DNA from: Aptenodytes patagonicus
Lineage: Eukaryota; Chordata; Aves; Sphenisciformes; Spheniscidae
NCBI RefSeq assembly: GCF_965638725.1
Contig: NC_134961.1
Location: 2,852,001-2,916,000 of the forward strand
DNA: 64,000 nt
Direction of reading: 5' to 3'
In this document: piece by piece, positions 36,900 to 47,800 of the stretch
How positions within the stretch are numbered: the stretch's first letter is position 1
Layout: every line of letters begins with the position of its first letter
Notes under the pieces: generated by a model
The model's input: the letters and a program-made list of their open reading frames with translations, nothing else
What the model was told of the DNA's origin: nothing
Database searches by the model: none
Made by a program: the position numbers and the translations under genes

Positions 36900-39800
36900 C
36901 TACATTGCTGTAATGAGTCCTCTGCCTCTGATTTCATGCTTTTGCTGCTCCTTTAGGAAGAGGAGGGGTTCCTTCTGGGCGGAGGCGGGGAGTCACTTCA
37001 CTTGAAGTGACTGAGCACCATGCAGAAGTGATGCTGTCATCACTGCTAAAGCATTCCCTTTTTCTCCTAGGCAAGTAGCAGTGCTGTTTCCAACTGCTGC
37101 CCATGGGCAGTACTCATGGTGAGCAGGAATGCAAGGCTGTTGCAGTGCTGTGCTCATCCTGATCAAGCAGCACATCTTTGCTCTGGCACATGGTAATGCT
37201 GTGTAATAGGCTGTGCAGCATGGCCTGAGCAGACAAGGTCAGGGAGCAAGGGTGCAGGCTTCAGCATGTGACAAGGAGTAGGAGCTGCTGAAGAGCCTTT
37301 GGGCAGCTTGTCCTTGTGATGCCTCTGCTGAAACTTAGCTGGTTGGAAAGCTGCATGGTTAGCAGCAATTGCCTCTAAACTACCTGAACAATAGTCTCAT
37401 CAACAAAATGGGTTCATTCAAGAATCCTATTTTTAACTTGTAAATCAGGAGTGTTTGAGCTGAGAAGTTCTGCTTTTGCAGCTAGTGAATGCTGTGGCAA
37501 CCTTTTCTTGTCCTGAGGATTTATGAGTGTTGCAAAGCAACACTGAAGCTCAAATGGGAAATAGGTGTTGGACTGTTACAAATGTAGAGCTTGTTCCAAA
37601 TTGTCTTTGGGAAGTACATCACCTTAATCTTAGTTGTGTAGTTTGGAGAACAGGTCAAGCTTTACCTTGTTCAAGCCAAAATGTTAATATTACATGGATA
37701 CCTAGTACTAGATAATGCCTTTGTGATCAAACTAAGCTGAGGAATCTGGAGTGATCTGTGAGAACCTCTTCTGTTAGCCTGGTTGGGAATGGAGATGTGG
37801 TGGTGGTGTACATGTATTTTGCCCATGTACCTTATGTATACCTGTGCAGCAAACAAGTCTGGTCTAAGTACTATGAAGAGCTATGGCCAGAGCACGAGGA
37901 ATTCACTGAAGCTATGTCTGGAGCTTCTAACCTGGCAGGAGCATTCACCAGGCCTGGTGGCACCTTGTGCACCTTCTGGGTAGCTGGTCTCCAAACTGCG
38001 GACCATTCAGGAGACTTCAGCTGTGAGCCAATCATTCTGCTAGTACAGATTTTCAGACCTTTGTGAAGGTGTACTTTGAACAATTGTTGATCATCGATAA
38101 TTATTAACAAAATAATTGGTTTAGTCTGTGTGCTAAAAAGCTGATCTGGCTGCAGTCATTTAATAGGTTGTCAGCTGCTTGGCTTTGGGGTGGGCTGTAC
38201 TACTGGTTTCATGTTTTGGGAGGGTTTTTTTTCATGGCAGTCTGAGCAGTGGTGCTGCTTGGGCTGTATAGAGGTGTAAGCTGATTTAAGGAAAATCCTG
38301 GATGTCTGCTGAAGTATTGCCTAGGGTAAGGGAAAATTTCCTGGTCTGAATTGTGTTGATCATTTTCTTCAGCAAAAGTAGTAGACTCTCAACTTCTGAA
38401 TTAGACTTTACCCATGGGTTATAAACATTTATGGAAACGATAGCATAATTCTCTCTCAGCACTGATTGTAAGTACTTCCGTGCAGAGTCTGATAGAGCTT
38501 GCAGCTTGGAGGGGGTGAATCACAAATTCAGGCTCTCTGGAAAGCATGCCACGTATGTCTTGCAGTTCTGGTGAGAGGGACTGTATTTTGCTTGTGTAGC
38601 AGGACAGAAGAAGGTCCTGGCTGGGGCTGTAAATATGTTTAAGGTCTGGTTTTACCTTCTTTAAGGGAAACCTGCTGCCAGCCTTGCTTTTTGCCAATTT
38701 AAAAGAAGATGAGCAAATCGCATTTAAGAGAGCAACTAAATGCTGGTGGTAGCTCTCATCTCTAAGAGGAATAAGCAATTTAAAGGCACTGGTCTATAGG
38801 AACTCCTTAAGATCCCATTGGTGACACCTTGCAGAAGGCAGGATACTTATGTAACCAAATGCAGGCAAAATCCCATCAACGGTGTTTTGGTCTATGCCTT
38901 GGAACATCAAGCCTTTCTCATTAATATATAAACCCATGCGAATCAGGAGAACAAAGCATAAAACAAAAGCTGGGGTTAGCAAGCATAGGTGGAGGATTGC
39001 TTTACGCTGAGCACCTGCAAATATGCCAGGAGTAAAATTAACAATCTGAGCATGTTGCCTTGGCCAAGCATTTTCTGACAGTGATGCTCTAGATCCTCAT
39101 TGATGACTCCCAGGTGAAAACACACATTTCGAGTCCTTCACTGATGCTATTGCATCAGCAAATTTCTCAAGTGATTCAGGGCTTTCAGAAAATTACCAAC
39201 CTTTTGGTCCCTTTCCTTCGTTTACTGACAGCATGCTAGATCAGAGTGCAGTCCCATCTGGCAGGGATTGACTTTGTATTTGGTTTGGAAGAGGGGAACA
39301 GGCAGCCTCAGAGCATGAAATGACAAGACTCGTAGAGTGCCTGATGAAAAGAGGTGGCGTCTGCTGGCATGTAAATAGTCCTCTGTAATGTGGCAGATTG
39401 CGCGCCTGTGAGTGCGCTGCAGAGTGAGTCAGCCCTGCAGAGAAAGAATGGAGCAGGGTGGCTCTGCAGCAGCAGAGGGTAAATGTCCATTAGCAGTCGG
39501 TTCAGGCTAGGTATGGTTAAGGGATGCCTGCTGCCAGATGCTGCCTGCATAGACAATGCCTTCATAGAGCTTGCTGACCTTTCTCTTTTTTAAATCTTTC
39601 ATACTGGCTTTTTTCCCAAAGGCTGCAGATTTTTTTTTTTTTTTTTTACTGCTCTGTTGGGGAAGCATTTTTAAGTAGTAGGATTTTATCTGTGATTGCT
39701 CAGGGATTGTCTTTCCTTGGGAGACCTGGTTTACAGAGAAGCGTAGTAACCTGGAAAAGTAAATAAGCTTTGGGGAAATAAAAACCTCATTAAGAGAAAC

Positions 39801-42800
39801 TGATCCCAGAAACTAAGCCGCTGTTTTCAACTACAGGGTAACAGCAGATCTAATGAAAACAACTCTCAGTAAACCTTGTTTCCTTCACAGTCTACCTATG
39901 GGGATATTGATTTTATGGCTTTTTGCTGTTTCCATCCAGCCTTACTGTACAAACCATCACTGTTCCTCAGGTGAGAATTACCTCTGTCTCTGATGCACAG
40001 GACTTGCCACCTCTGCTCTTAGAGTATCTCTTTCTGCTCTACAGGTATTGGCCATCTTTTTCTCTTGACATAATTAAATTAAACCCAGAGTAAGTCTTCC
40101 TAGTGCCACTTATCCTGGAGTGGGAATTTTCTGTTTCAGGGTCAAAGGATTGTGTCCTGAAAATTCTATATTTTTGTTCCTATTACTCACTAAGGAATAC
40201 TGTTCCTTTTCTCTGCAAGCCACGCTTCATTTAGCTCCTGAGACAGTCACAGCTTTGCAACTCGTATCACTGAGTTTCTGTCAAGCTAGTTCCTGTATCA
40301 TGGCGCCCAAGCACACAGAAAAAAATCCTCCCCTAACCTAATGGGTGTAAGGCTTGAAGCTCTCCTAGGGGCCACACTGCAGGGTCCCGAGTGCCTCCCA
40401 CAAGGTATCTACAGACCATTGACAGTTCTCACTGACCTGTGGGAGTATGAGCTGGGAAGCAGGAGGGCAGGATGAGGTTCCTGGAGAATCAGTGGCTCGT
40501 GTTTGCCATCTTCCTTTTGCTGAGAGGACGAGATGCACTCACGACAGGCTCAAGTCCTGGCTCTTCTGGATTTAACGAGGGGATACTGGTGGCTGTTTCT
40601 GTCCTGGACCCTTTTTTGGCACTTGGAACTGTCCTGTCCTTGCTACTACATCTGTGCTTTCCTCCTTTGCCTTTGGGAGGGGGTGAAGGGGTGACCTCAA
40701 GTGGCAGAGAGCGGTAATGACCACCTACACCTAGTGGCTTTGTCTGCCTAAGGTAGGCCGAGGACAAATCTTAGGAAATCGCATATATTCCCAAGATTGG
40801 TAGTGTGTTCTCAACTCAGATGTAAACAGCCTCCTTGGCTCTTGTGTGCATTAGGACAATTCCTTAGACTTCTTTGTGAAGGCACATGAAAAATTAGAAG
40901 CCAAGGCTGTATTTCCACAAGCACTTCGTTTGGCAGCAGTGCTAGCCCAAGCCCTCCCTCTGGACACCTAGACCTTCTTTCACATCTGTAGCACACACTC
41001 CCCTGTTTCTCCCAAGTGCACTGGTACAACTTCTTATGCTGTCAGGCAGTGAATCTAATTTGGGAATTGAGCCAGGTTAAAAATAACTCCACCTGAAGAA
41101 AAAAAAAGTTTGCTAAAGAAAATGCAAGTGAAACTACAGCTTGTGATTCCCTCAGCCTATTACTGGGGCAGTAGAGAGAAAAAGCATGCAATTATTAGAG
41201 GAGTGTGCAATTATTGGTCATGCAAGACGGGGTTAATTTAATACTGAGAAATAAAAGGACAACATCCAAACAGATAAGACTTAAGCAGGACAGATACATG
41301 ACATGGATGACATACCTACAGCATCAATGAGGCAAATTGCCATACCTTTCATCTTGGCACCGGCTGTTCCATTCTTCCCAGCAGTGCAGAGGGAGGTCCG
41401 GGCCGTTTTCCAGCGTTTTGATTCAATGGTTTGCTTTGGGGCTTGCAGCCTAGAAAAATGTTGGAGATCTCTGTCGCCAAAGGGTTGGTGAAGCTGTGTC
41501 AATGGGGTGGACACCATGGCAGGATCTTTCATAGTGTATGTTACTATCTGTACGCAGTCAGTATTTGCATTTACCTAGATGTCTCTTCCACTGCCAAGAA
41601 AAGTTCACTGTCACAAGTTTGGTAGCATGCACGTTCATATGAAGGTGCCCTGTTTTGGCCACAGGCGGTTTGGGTGCTCTATGTGCCTTTTGACATCTGA
41701 ATTCAATTTAGCAGCTTGGAAGAGTACTTCCCTCCTCGCAGAGTCGTTTGCTCAAATAAGCAGGCCTGAGATCTGCTTTTAGGATTCATGTTCTAATCTT
41801 CCGGTTTTGGAGTCTCCTTGACTTCACCTGTACTGAAGCCACAAATCATTCCCACCAATATGTTGCTGGGTGCCCCAGACGTGGATAATTTCAGCCACGA
41901 TGAGGAAAACCTGCCTGAAGCTATTCTTGGCCTCAAATTCCCAAAACAGTGCTGCACATAGCTTTCCTGGCCTCAACTAGCATCATTCCCAGCTCTCCAT
42001 TTCAGGGGCCTTTACTGGCATCCTGCTGACAGTAAGAGGCAGCTTGTACTGTGGACAAGCACTGACATCATGGAATGATAAGTACAGCATAAAACCTCAT
42101 TAAAATTCAATTCCTGGCCAGACGGGGATGTTACGTTTCCCATCATTTATCTTTTCTCGGTGTGATTCATCAGTGAAGCTCACATCAGCACCCTGCCTAG
42201 ACACAGTCCTTGATGAGACACTTGACTCTCTCTGCGATACCGTGGGACACCAAACAGGATAAACACGCAAGTGAGAGTGCTAGGCAGACTGCTGCAGCAC
42301 ACAGCAGTCCCTGCGGAGCAAAGAGGACGGAGGGGAAATGGAAGCATCTGCCAGCAGATGTTTAGGAGTAAATGCTTAGACTGTCGGGGACACTGGCTTT
42401 AATTTTAACGAAGCATAGTACTTGCCTTTAACGTTTTGGAGATTGGACATTGTTGCCCCTCTGGCCACAGAGACTGCAGACCCTGGTGCCGTGGTCTGCT
42501 GGAGAGAAAAGGCAGGGGGCTGGCTATAGAGCACAGAACAAGCTTTCTGTCTTCTCTCCCAGGCTGCTGCTGACTTGTCAAATGACCTTAGGAGCCTGCC
42601 TACAGCAATGCTGTCAGCTTAGAAAGTAACATTTAAAAGAAGTAATGACTTACCTGTCCAGGCTGCAGTTAACTCTTTGTCCCTGTAGCTGAGACTGAGA
42701 AAGGAACAGTGAAGGGTGGGTTTCCAGAAACCTTACTTTGCCTGAGCCAATAAACAGTTCAAATTTCATTTTGTTAGTGTAATTATTACTCTGCCCAGCC

Positions 42801-44100
42801 AGATTTCCAAGCAGGTACATGCTTTGCAACACCTGTCTACCAGCTCTCAGGGACAAGGATCAGCTGGTGCTTTGTGACAGGCCCATCCAGCGCACCCGGG
42901 TCTGCCTGGGGTTGCCATTCAAGACATAAGTAATCGTGAGTCAGATGAAGCAAGGCCTGCACTGTTGTTTCCTTGCACAGTGGATGTAGCCCGCTGGCTC
43001 CTCATGGTACGGCGTGAGTGTTGTCCCATGCATGTGCGGTGCGCAACAGCAAGCAGAGCAGTTCTTCCAGGCAGTCTCATTCTGCAGAGAGGAACGAGTC
43101 CACTGTGACCGTTCAAGCCAAGGTTACTTATTCACAAATTCACACACTTACAAGCTATTAGGAACCACTAATTCATCTCCCCTGACCTCTCAGGCCTTTC
43201 AACTTTGCCTGATAAAAAGTAATACTTAGCGAGTAACATTTCATTCCATAAAGGCATTCACCCGTCGGCGTGTGACATGGTTGCCCAGCTAGCGGTGACA
43301 GTGCCTGTACAAGAGCTGCATCATGGCTCACTAAGGGCTGTGGGATCCTTGGCTGGAAGATGCCAGGTACTAGTGAACTTGTAAAGGTGGCTTGAGCTTA
43401 CTTGTCTGTCCTGGGGCTGAGTAATGGTTCTTGAGCGATGATGCTCTAGACCATCTGCGCTGAGGAGCTCCAGTTTGGAGTCAGTGGACACAGTGGAGAA
43501 GGATTCTGCCCCAAACATTTCTCATCAGAGCCTAAGGCAAGAGACAGCAGGAGGTGTGCGCAGACTGCCAAGAAGAAGGTCTTGGGGAGGTGGTTGTGAC
43601 GAGCAGATGATGACACCCGCACAGTCAGCACAGCAGCTCCTCCTCACACCTCTCCAGCTTCCCTGAGCTCACCCGGTCTGGAGTGTCCCTGGATAAGGCA
43701 GGTTCCCTTAGTACACGCGTTGCTCCCCACTGGTATCAGACCTTTCCAAAAGCATTTTGTCAGCTCCACATTACACGCTGCAGCAAAACACCAGCATATG
43801 CTGCTGCTAGCCCCCTTAGAGGCTCTGATAGGGAACGTTACTAATTTCTATTTAATGCTTAGAGTGATTAAACCAGACCCAGAGAGTAAATCCCCTGGGA
43901 CACTCGCTGCAAGGAGTGCAAGGCTTCCCAGGCGAGAGGAGCAGGCATCTCTACGGCGTTGTCCCCACAGCCCCCTCCGACGCCATGCCGGTGACAATGG
44001 CAGGCCATAGGCCCAACGGCCTGTGTGGGCCAGCAGGAGACCCCAGGCCCGAGGGGCAGCCAGGGCCGAGGACAGCTGTGGAAGGGAGCTCCTCCACCGC
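36900..44100. other. Intergenic region between ATP6V0C and AMDHD2
   Basis: I see no exon with splice sites and similarity on either strand. Short frames under 125 codons look random. Landmarks are a 10-bp perfect inverted repeat at 36991-37012, a T20-class run near 39629, and rising GC content after 43700 towards the AMDHD2 promoter. The part up to about 39000 keeps the CpG-poor, uniform texture of the ATP6V0C introns, which would fit read-through transcription but is only an impression. Confidence 0.5.
36991..37012. repeat. Perfect inverted repeat, 10-bp arms, 2-nt loop
   Basis: Arms AGTCACTTCA (36991-37000) and TGAAGTGACT (37003-37012) are exact reverse complements. It lies about 100 bp after the distal ATP6V0C poly(A) signal. 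The half-site CACTTCA resembles NKX/T-box type sites. A role in transcription termination or factor binding is speculative. Confidence 0.7.
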
Positions 44101-44207
44101 CGGTTCTCCTTCACCACCGGCTTTCAAATCAAGGTCGTGGCCGCGAGTCCTGCCCGCTCCCCTCAGCCCGGCAGCCGGCCCGCCTCTGCCGAGCCGCCGA
44201 CCTCCTC

Positions 44208-44218
44208 AAGATGGCGGC
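44208..44218 (+). promoter_or_regulatory. YY1 element AAGATGGCGGC
   Basis: A perfect YY1 consensus of the kind found at the +1 to +30 region of many housekeeping genes. A second, shorter ATGGCGGC follows at 44231. Confidence 0.65.
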
Positions 44219-44251
44219 GCCCTTCCCATGATGGCGGCTCCTTGCGGGACG

Positions 44252-44259
44252 GTCACGTG
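44252..44259 (+). promoter_or_regulatory. E-box GTCACGTG
   Basis: GTCACGTG matches the left eight bases of the CLEAR/USF palindrome. It is separated by only four bases from an 18-G homopolymer. Confidence 0.55.
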
Positions 44260-44263
44260 CGGC

Positions 44264-44281
44264 GGGGGGGGGGGGGGGGGG
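44264..44281. repeat. Run of 18 G in the AMDHD2 promoter
   Basis: An uninterrupted homopolymer of 18 G lies between the two promoter E-boxes. Such runs can form G-quadruplexes and are unstable in length. The exact count may also be a sequencing or assembly artefact. Confidence 0.9.
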
Positions 44282-44306
44282 ATCCCGGCGCGTCAGCTGA
44301 GCGGGC

Positions 44307-44317
44307 TCACGTGATTG
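44307..44317 (+). promoter_or_regulatory. E-box TCACGTGA fused to inverted CCAAT box
   Basis: The palindrome TCACGTGA (44307-44314) overlaps ATTGG (44313-44317), the reverse of CCAAT bound by NF-Y. Adjacent E-box and NF-Y sites are a known cooperative arrangement. The same TCACGTGA core occurs in the ATP6V0C promoter at 24497. Confidence 0.6.
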
Positions 44318-44730
44318 GAACCGGCGGCGCTGCGGACTAAGGCCGGCGTTCGCTCCGCCCCCCCGCCCCGCCCCCGGCCCCGCCCCCGGGTGTCCCGGTC
44401 CCTGCCGCTGCCCCGCGGACGGGGCGGGGGGTTGCACCGGGCCCGGCCCTGAGCGGGTCCCGCGGCGGGGCCTGGCCGCACAGGCCGGCGGGGCCTTTTC
44501 CTCACAGCGTCGGTCCGGAGCCCCGGGGAGAGGCGGGGGCCTACCCGCCGCCTGCCCCCGGGGCGGTGCTCCGGCACCTCCGCCCCTCACCGGCTCCCCG
44601 TTTCCGCGGCAGCCGCTCGCACCGGCGCCGAGGCCTTGCCCCGCTCCGCCACCCCCGGTCCCCGCCCCGTGCCCCTCACCCCCGGTCACCGGGGAAGTCC
44701 CCCGTTCCCGCCGGCTCCCGCAGCCCCGCG

Positions 44731-44813
44731 ATGCCGTCCAACAAATCCGTCTCGGACGCGCCCATCGTCCAGTTCACCAACTGCCGCATCCTGAGGAGCC
44801 ACCAGCTCCAGAG
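44731..44813 (+). CDS. AMDHD2: AMDHD2 exon 1
   Basis: 83 nt from ATG to donor GTGAGG at 44814, leaving in phase 2. It encodes the divergent N-terminus, then [15 protein letters not shown], the first strands of the small beta domain. Confidence 0.93.
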
Positions 44814-47800
44814 GTGAGGGCTGCCGGGGTACCGGGGTTGCTGGGGGGTACCGGGGGGCGCCGGGGCTCACGGCGGGGCTGCAGAGCTAACCTGGAGTGC
44901 CCGAGGGACTGTCCCCAGGTCCTCCAGTGCATCAGCTGCCGGCTCTCGCCCCCCTGCACTCCCACCGTCCCTCATCCCCTCCGCCTGATTTCTGAAGGAG
45001 ATGAGGCGTGCGTGTTGTACGGCCCCTCTCTGCTCCCCTCGTCTTTCGTTTTGCCTCCTCCGCCAGCCCCTGGGCCCCTTGGCCATCGCCACCACATTTG
45101 GCAGGCAGCCCATGAAAATCCCGTTCCCACGACTTTTGTAAAGCCAGAGGCCACACAGAGAGAGGGCTGCCAGTCATCTCACTGCTGGAAGAGCAGCTTT
45201 GCCCTAGTAGACATCGGAGAGCCCATGGCAGAGGGTGCCGGTGGGGTCTGCTCTGCCTGAGGCCACCCCTGTCCCTGGGGCTATGGCCACCTGCTCCCAT
45301 GTGCTCCACCACAGATGGCAGAAGAGCTTGGTGTGTGTGTAACTGTCCCTTCAGGGAGGACCTGTGGGTGCGAGAAGGGAAGATCCTCAACCCAGAGAAA
45401 CTCTTCTTTGACGAGAAGGGCTCTGCTGACATCCAGCTGGACTGCAAGGACAGCATCATCGCCCCGGGCTTCATCGATGTCCAGATCAACGGTATGGCAA
45501 AGCCACACACGCTCGCAGCGGGGTGGGGGTCCCACGTTTGTCCATCACTGACCTTCAATCCTGCTGTGTGCATACTGCCCATGACCAAGTGCGTTTCAGC
45601 TGCTCCAGGGAGATGTGAGTCACCGAACTAACGATAAAGAACAATTTTGCCCGTGATTGCTGCTGTTGCATAATTGATCCCCTTTGGCTGGGTGGTGGTT
45701 TCAGCCCAGCTTTCCTCTTAACCTCATTTTCATCAACAGTCCCTGCCCCTGTGCTGGCAGGATGCCCGCCCTACCCTTTCCAGGATGCAGGGAGGACAGA
45801 GCAGGACTTCTCGAGGGAACAAACCTTACCTGCAGTAGCTCTTTCCTGAGGGTCAAGAGAGGCTTGTTCTATAGTAGCTTATGTTGGAAGTTAGATCCCC
45901 TTTTCAATGGGGAATCCTCAGATTTTGCCCTGCATCAAAATAAAAAGTTGCAAAACGCTGGGATGCTGTGGGAAAAGCACTTCAGCAGGACAGCATTGGT
46001 TGGATTTCTACTCGTAGAGCCTTGCAAATGTAGGACAGGAGAAGTGCTGGTGGAGCCCTTCGCTTCTGGTCAGTGCTGTACAAATGGAGTGGCTCACTCC
46101 AGTCACACAAAATGTTTCTTCGGCGTTTTCAGGTGGGAAAACATCCACCGGGGAGGCTGCAGCTTCATCTCTGTTTTGTTCATGGTGCAGGAGGCTTTGG
46201 GGTGGACTTCTCCCTGGCTACAGATGACTTCAAATCAGGGATTGACTTGGTCAGTCAGAAAATCCTCTCCCATGGAGTGACCTCCTTCTGTCCCACCCTG
46301 GTGACCTCTCCTCCATCTGTGTACCACCAGGCAAGTGACTTTCTTCCCCTCTCATCTGCAGGGTGATAAAGGGCTGAGGTTGGTACTAAGAGGTGAGAGG
46401 GCCAAGGGCTGGGACTGCAGAGACTGGGATAACTGCCTTGGCGGAAAAGCCGTGGGCATGAGGAGCTGGACTCTACCCCTGGATTTCTTGCCCTTAACCT
46501 TTAGACATCGCTAAGACAGCGATGTCTCCCAGGCCAGCTTTGCACAACGGGGCTTGCAGCTGGCTTTTTCTTTGCGAGCTGTGTTTGGCTGATGGTCCCA
46601 AGTGGTCCAGCTACACAGCTCTCTCTGGACCCGAGGTCTGGGTTTGTTTTGGCAGGCTGGGGTGCTGTGTCTGGGGTGCCATGTCTGACAAACCCCTTTC
46701 TCTAGGTTCTCCCTCAGATCAGTATAAGAAATGGTGGAGCCCACGGAGCAGGTATCCTGGGTAAGTGGTTTTGTCCCTCGCTATCCTTTCTGATGATACT
46801 CTAGGTAGGCAATTATCTTGTTCATTGTTAAGGAGAAAGAAGCTACTGTAGGGACAGGACAAAATGGGGGCTGGAGCTATCTTGATGGGAGGGGTGCACA
46901 GGAGGGCACAGACCCGCTTTCTCCCTCAACCTGTGCCTGGCCTTTGCCGTGGTCTCTGCCATGATACACACACTGCTCCAGCCCTTTTGGGCCCCACAGG
47001 TTAATGGCAGTGGGGTGGCTTGGCTTGGCCAGTTGCCAGCGCTGCATCTTTCGCTGTGCTGAGCTCAGAGTTACCCGAGCCATGTGTTTTGCTGCGGGAG
47101 AATGGGAAGAGCTTGACTGGAGCAGGGTAGACACAGCAGGTTTCTTGGTCCTTGGCGGGGAAAGGGTCATAGCTTTGTGTTTCTGTTTGGGCAGGGACCC
47201 ATCTGGAAGGACCATTCATCAGCAAGGAGAAGAAAGGGGCGCACCCGGAGCACTGTCTCCGCACCTTTGAGGCAGGTGCCTTCCAGGACCTGCTTGCCAC
47301 CTACGGGTCCCTGGACTGTGTCCGGATAGTCACCCTGGCCCCAGAGATGAAGAGGAGCAGTGAGGTGATCCGGGAACTCACCAAGCAGGGCATCTGTGTC
47401 TCGCTCGGTAAGGGCTGGGGAGGAGGAGGCTTAGGGAGGCTCCGTCTCCCTGTGCCACATGGGCCAGGCAGCCCCTCTCTCAGGGCTGTAGCACCTCTAA
47501 TGGTGTCTCAGTGTGACTGGATGGGGTGGGATTTTCTTTTGCCTGGCCGATGTGGAGGTGACAGACCTGTCACAAATGGGGACCTCACTTGATGCTGCGA
47601 ATCTGTCGCCCTTTGTACGGTAAGGGCCAAACTTCATATTGATTGAAAAGCCCCTGCAGTTTAACACAAGGTAGCATTTGGTGCTGCAAATACACAGGAA
47701 AGAATAGCAGTCTTACTTGAATAAAGGTGTAATTGAGGGTTGACGATGTGGAAAGATTCAAACTCTGAAGTTCAACTGCTTTAGGCCTTGTTTGACAGGT

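Larger units (their letters stand above)
44190..44730 (+). promoter_or_regulatory. AMDHD2 CpG-island promoter and 5' UTR
   Basis: This GC-rich island begins about 540 bp before the AMDHD2 ATG. It contains AAGATGGCGGC (44208), ATGGCGGC (44231), GTCACGTG (44252), an 18-G run (44264-44281), TCACGTGATTGG (44307) and several GC boxes around 44356-44395. There is no TATA box. YY1-type and E-box elements cluster within 110 bp, so the start is probably in the 44210-44420 interval. Confidence 0.8.
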
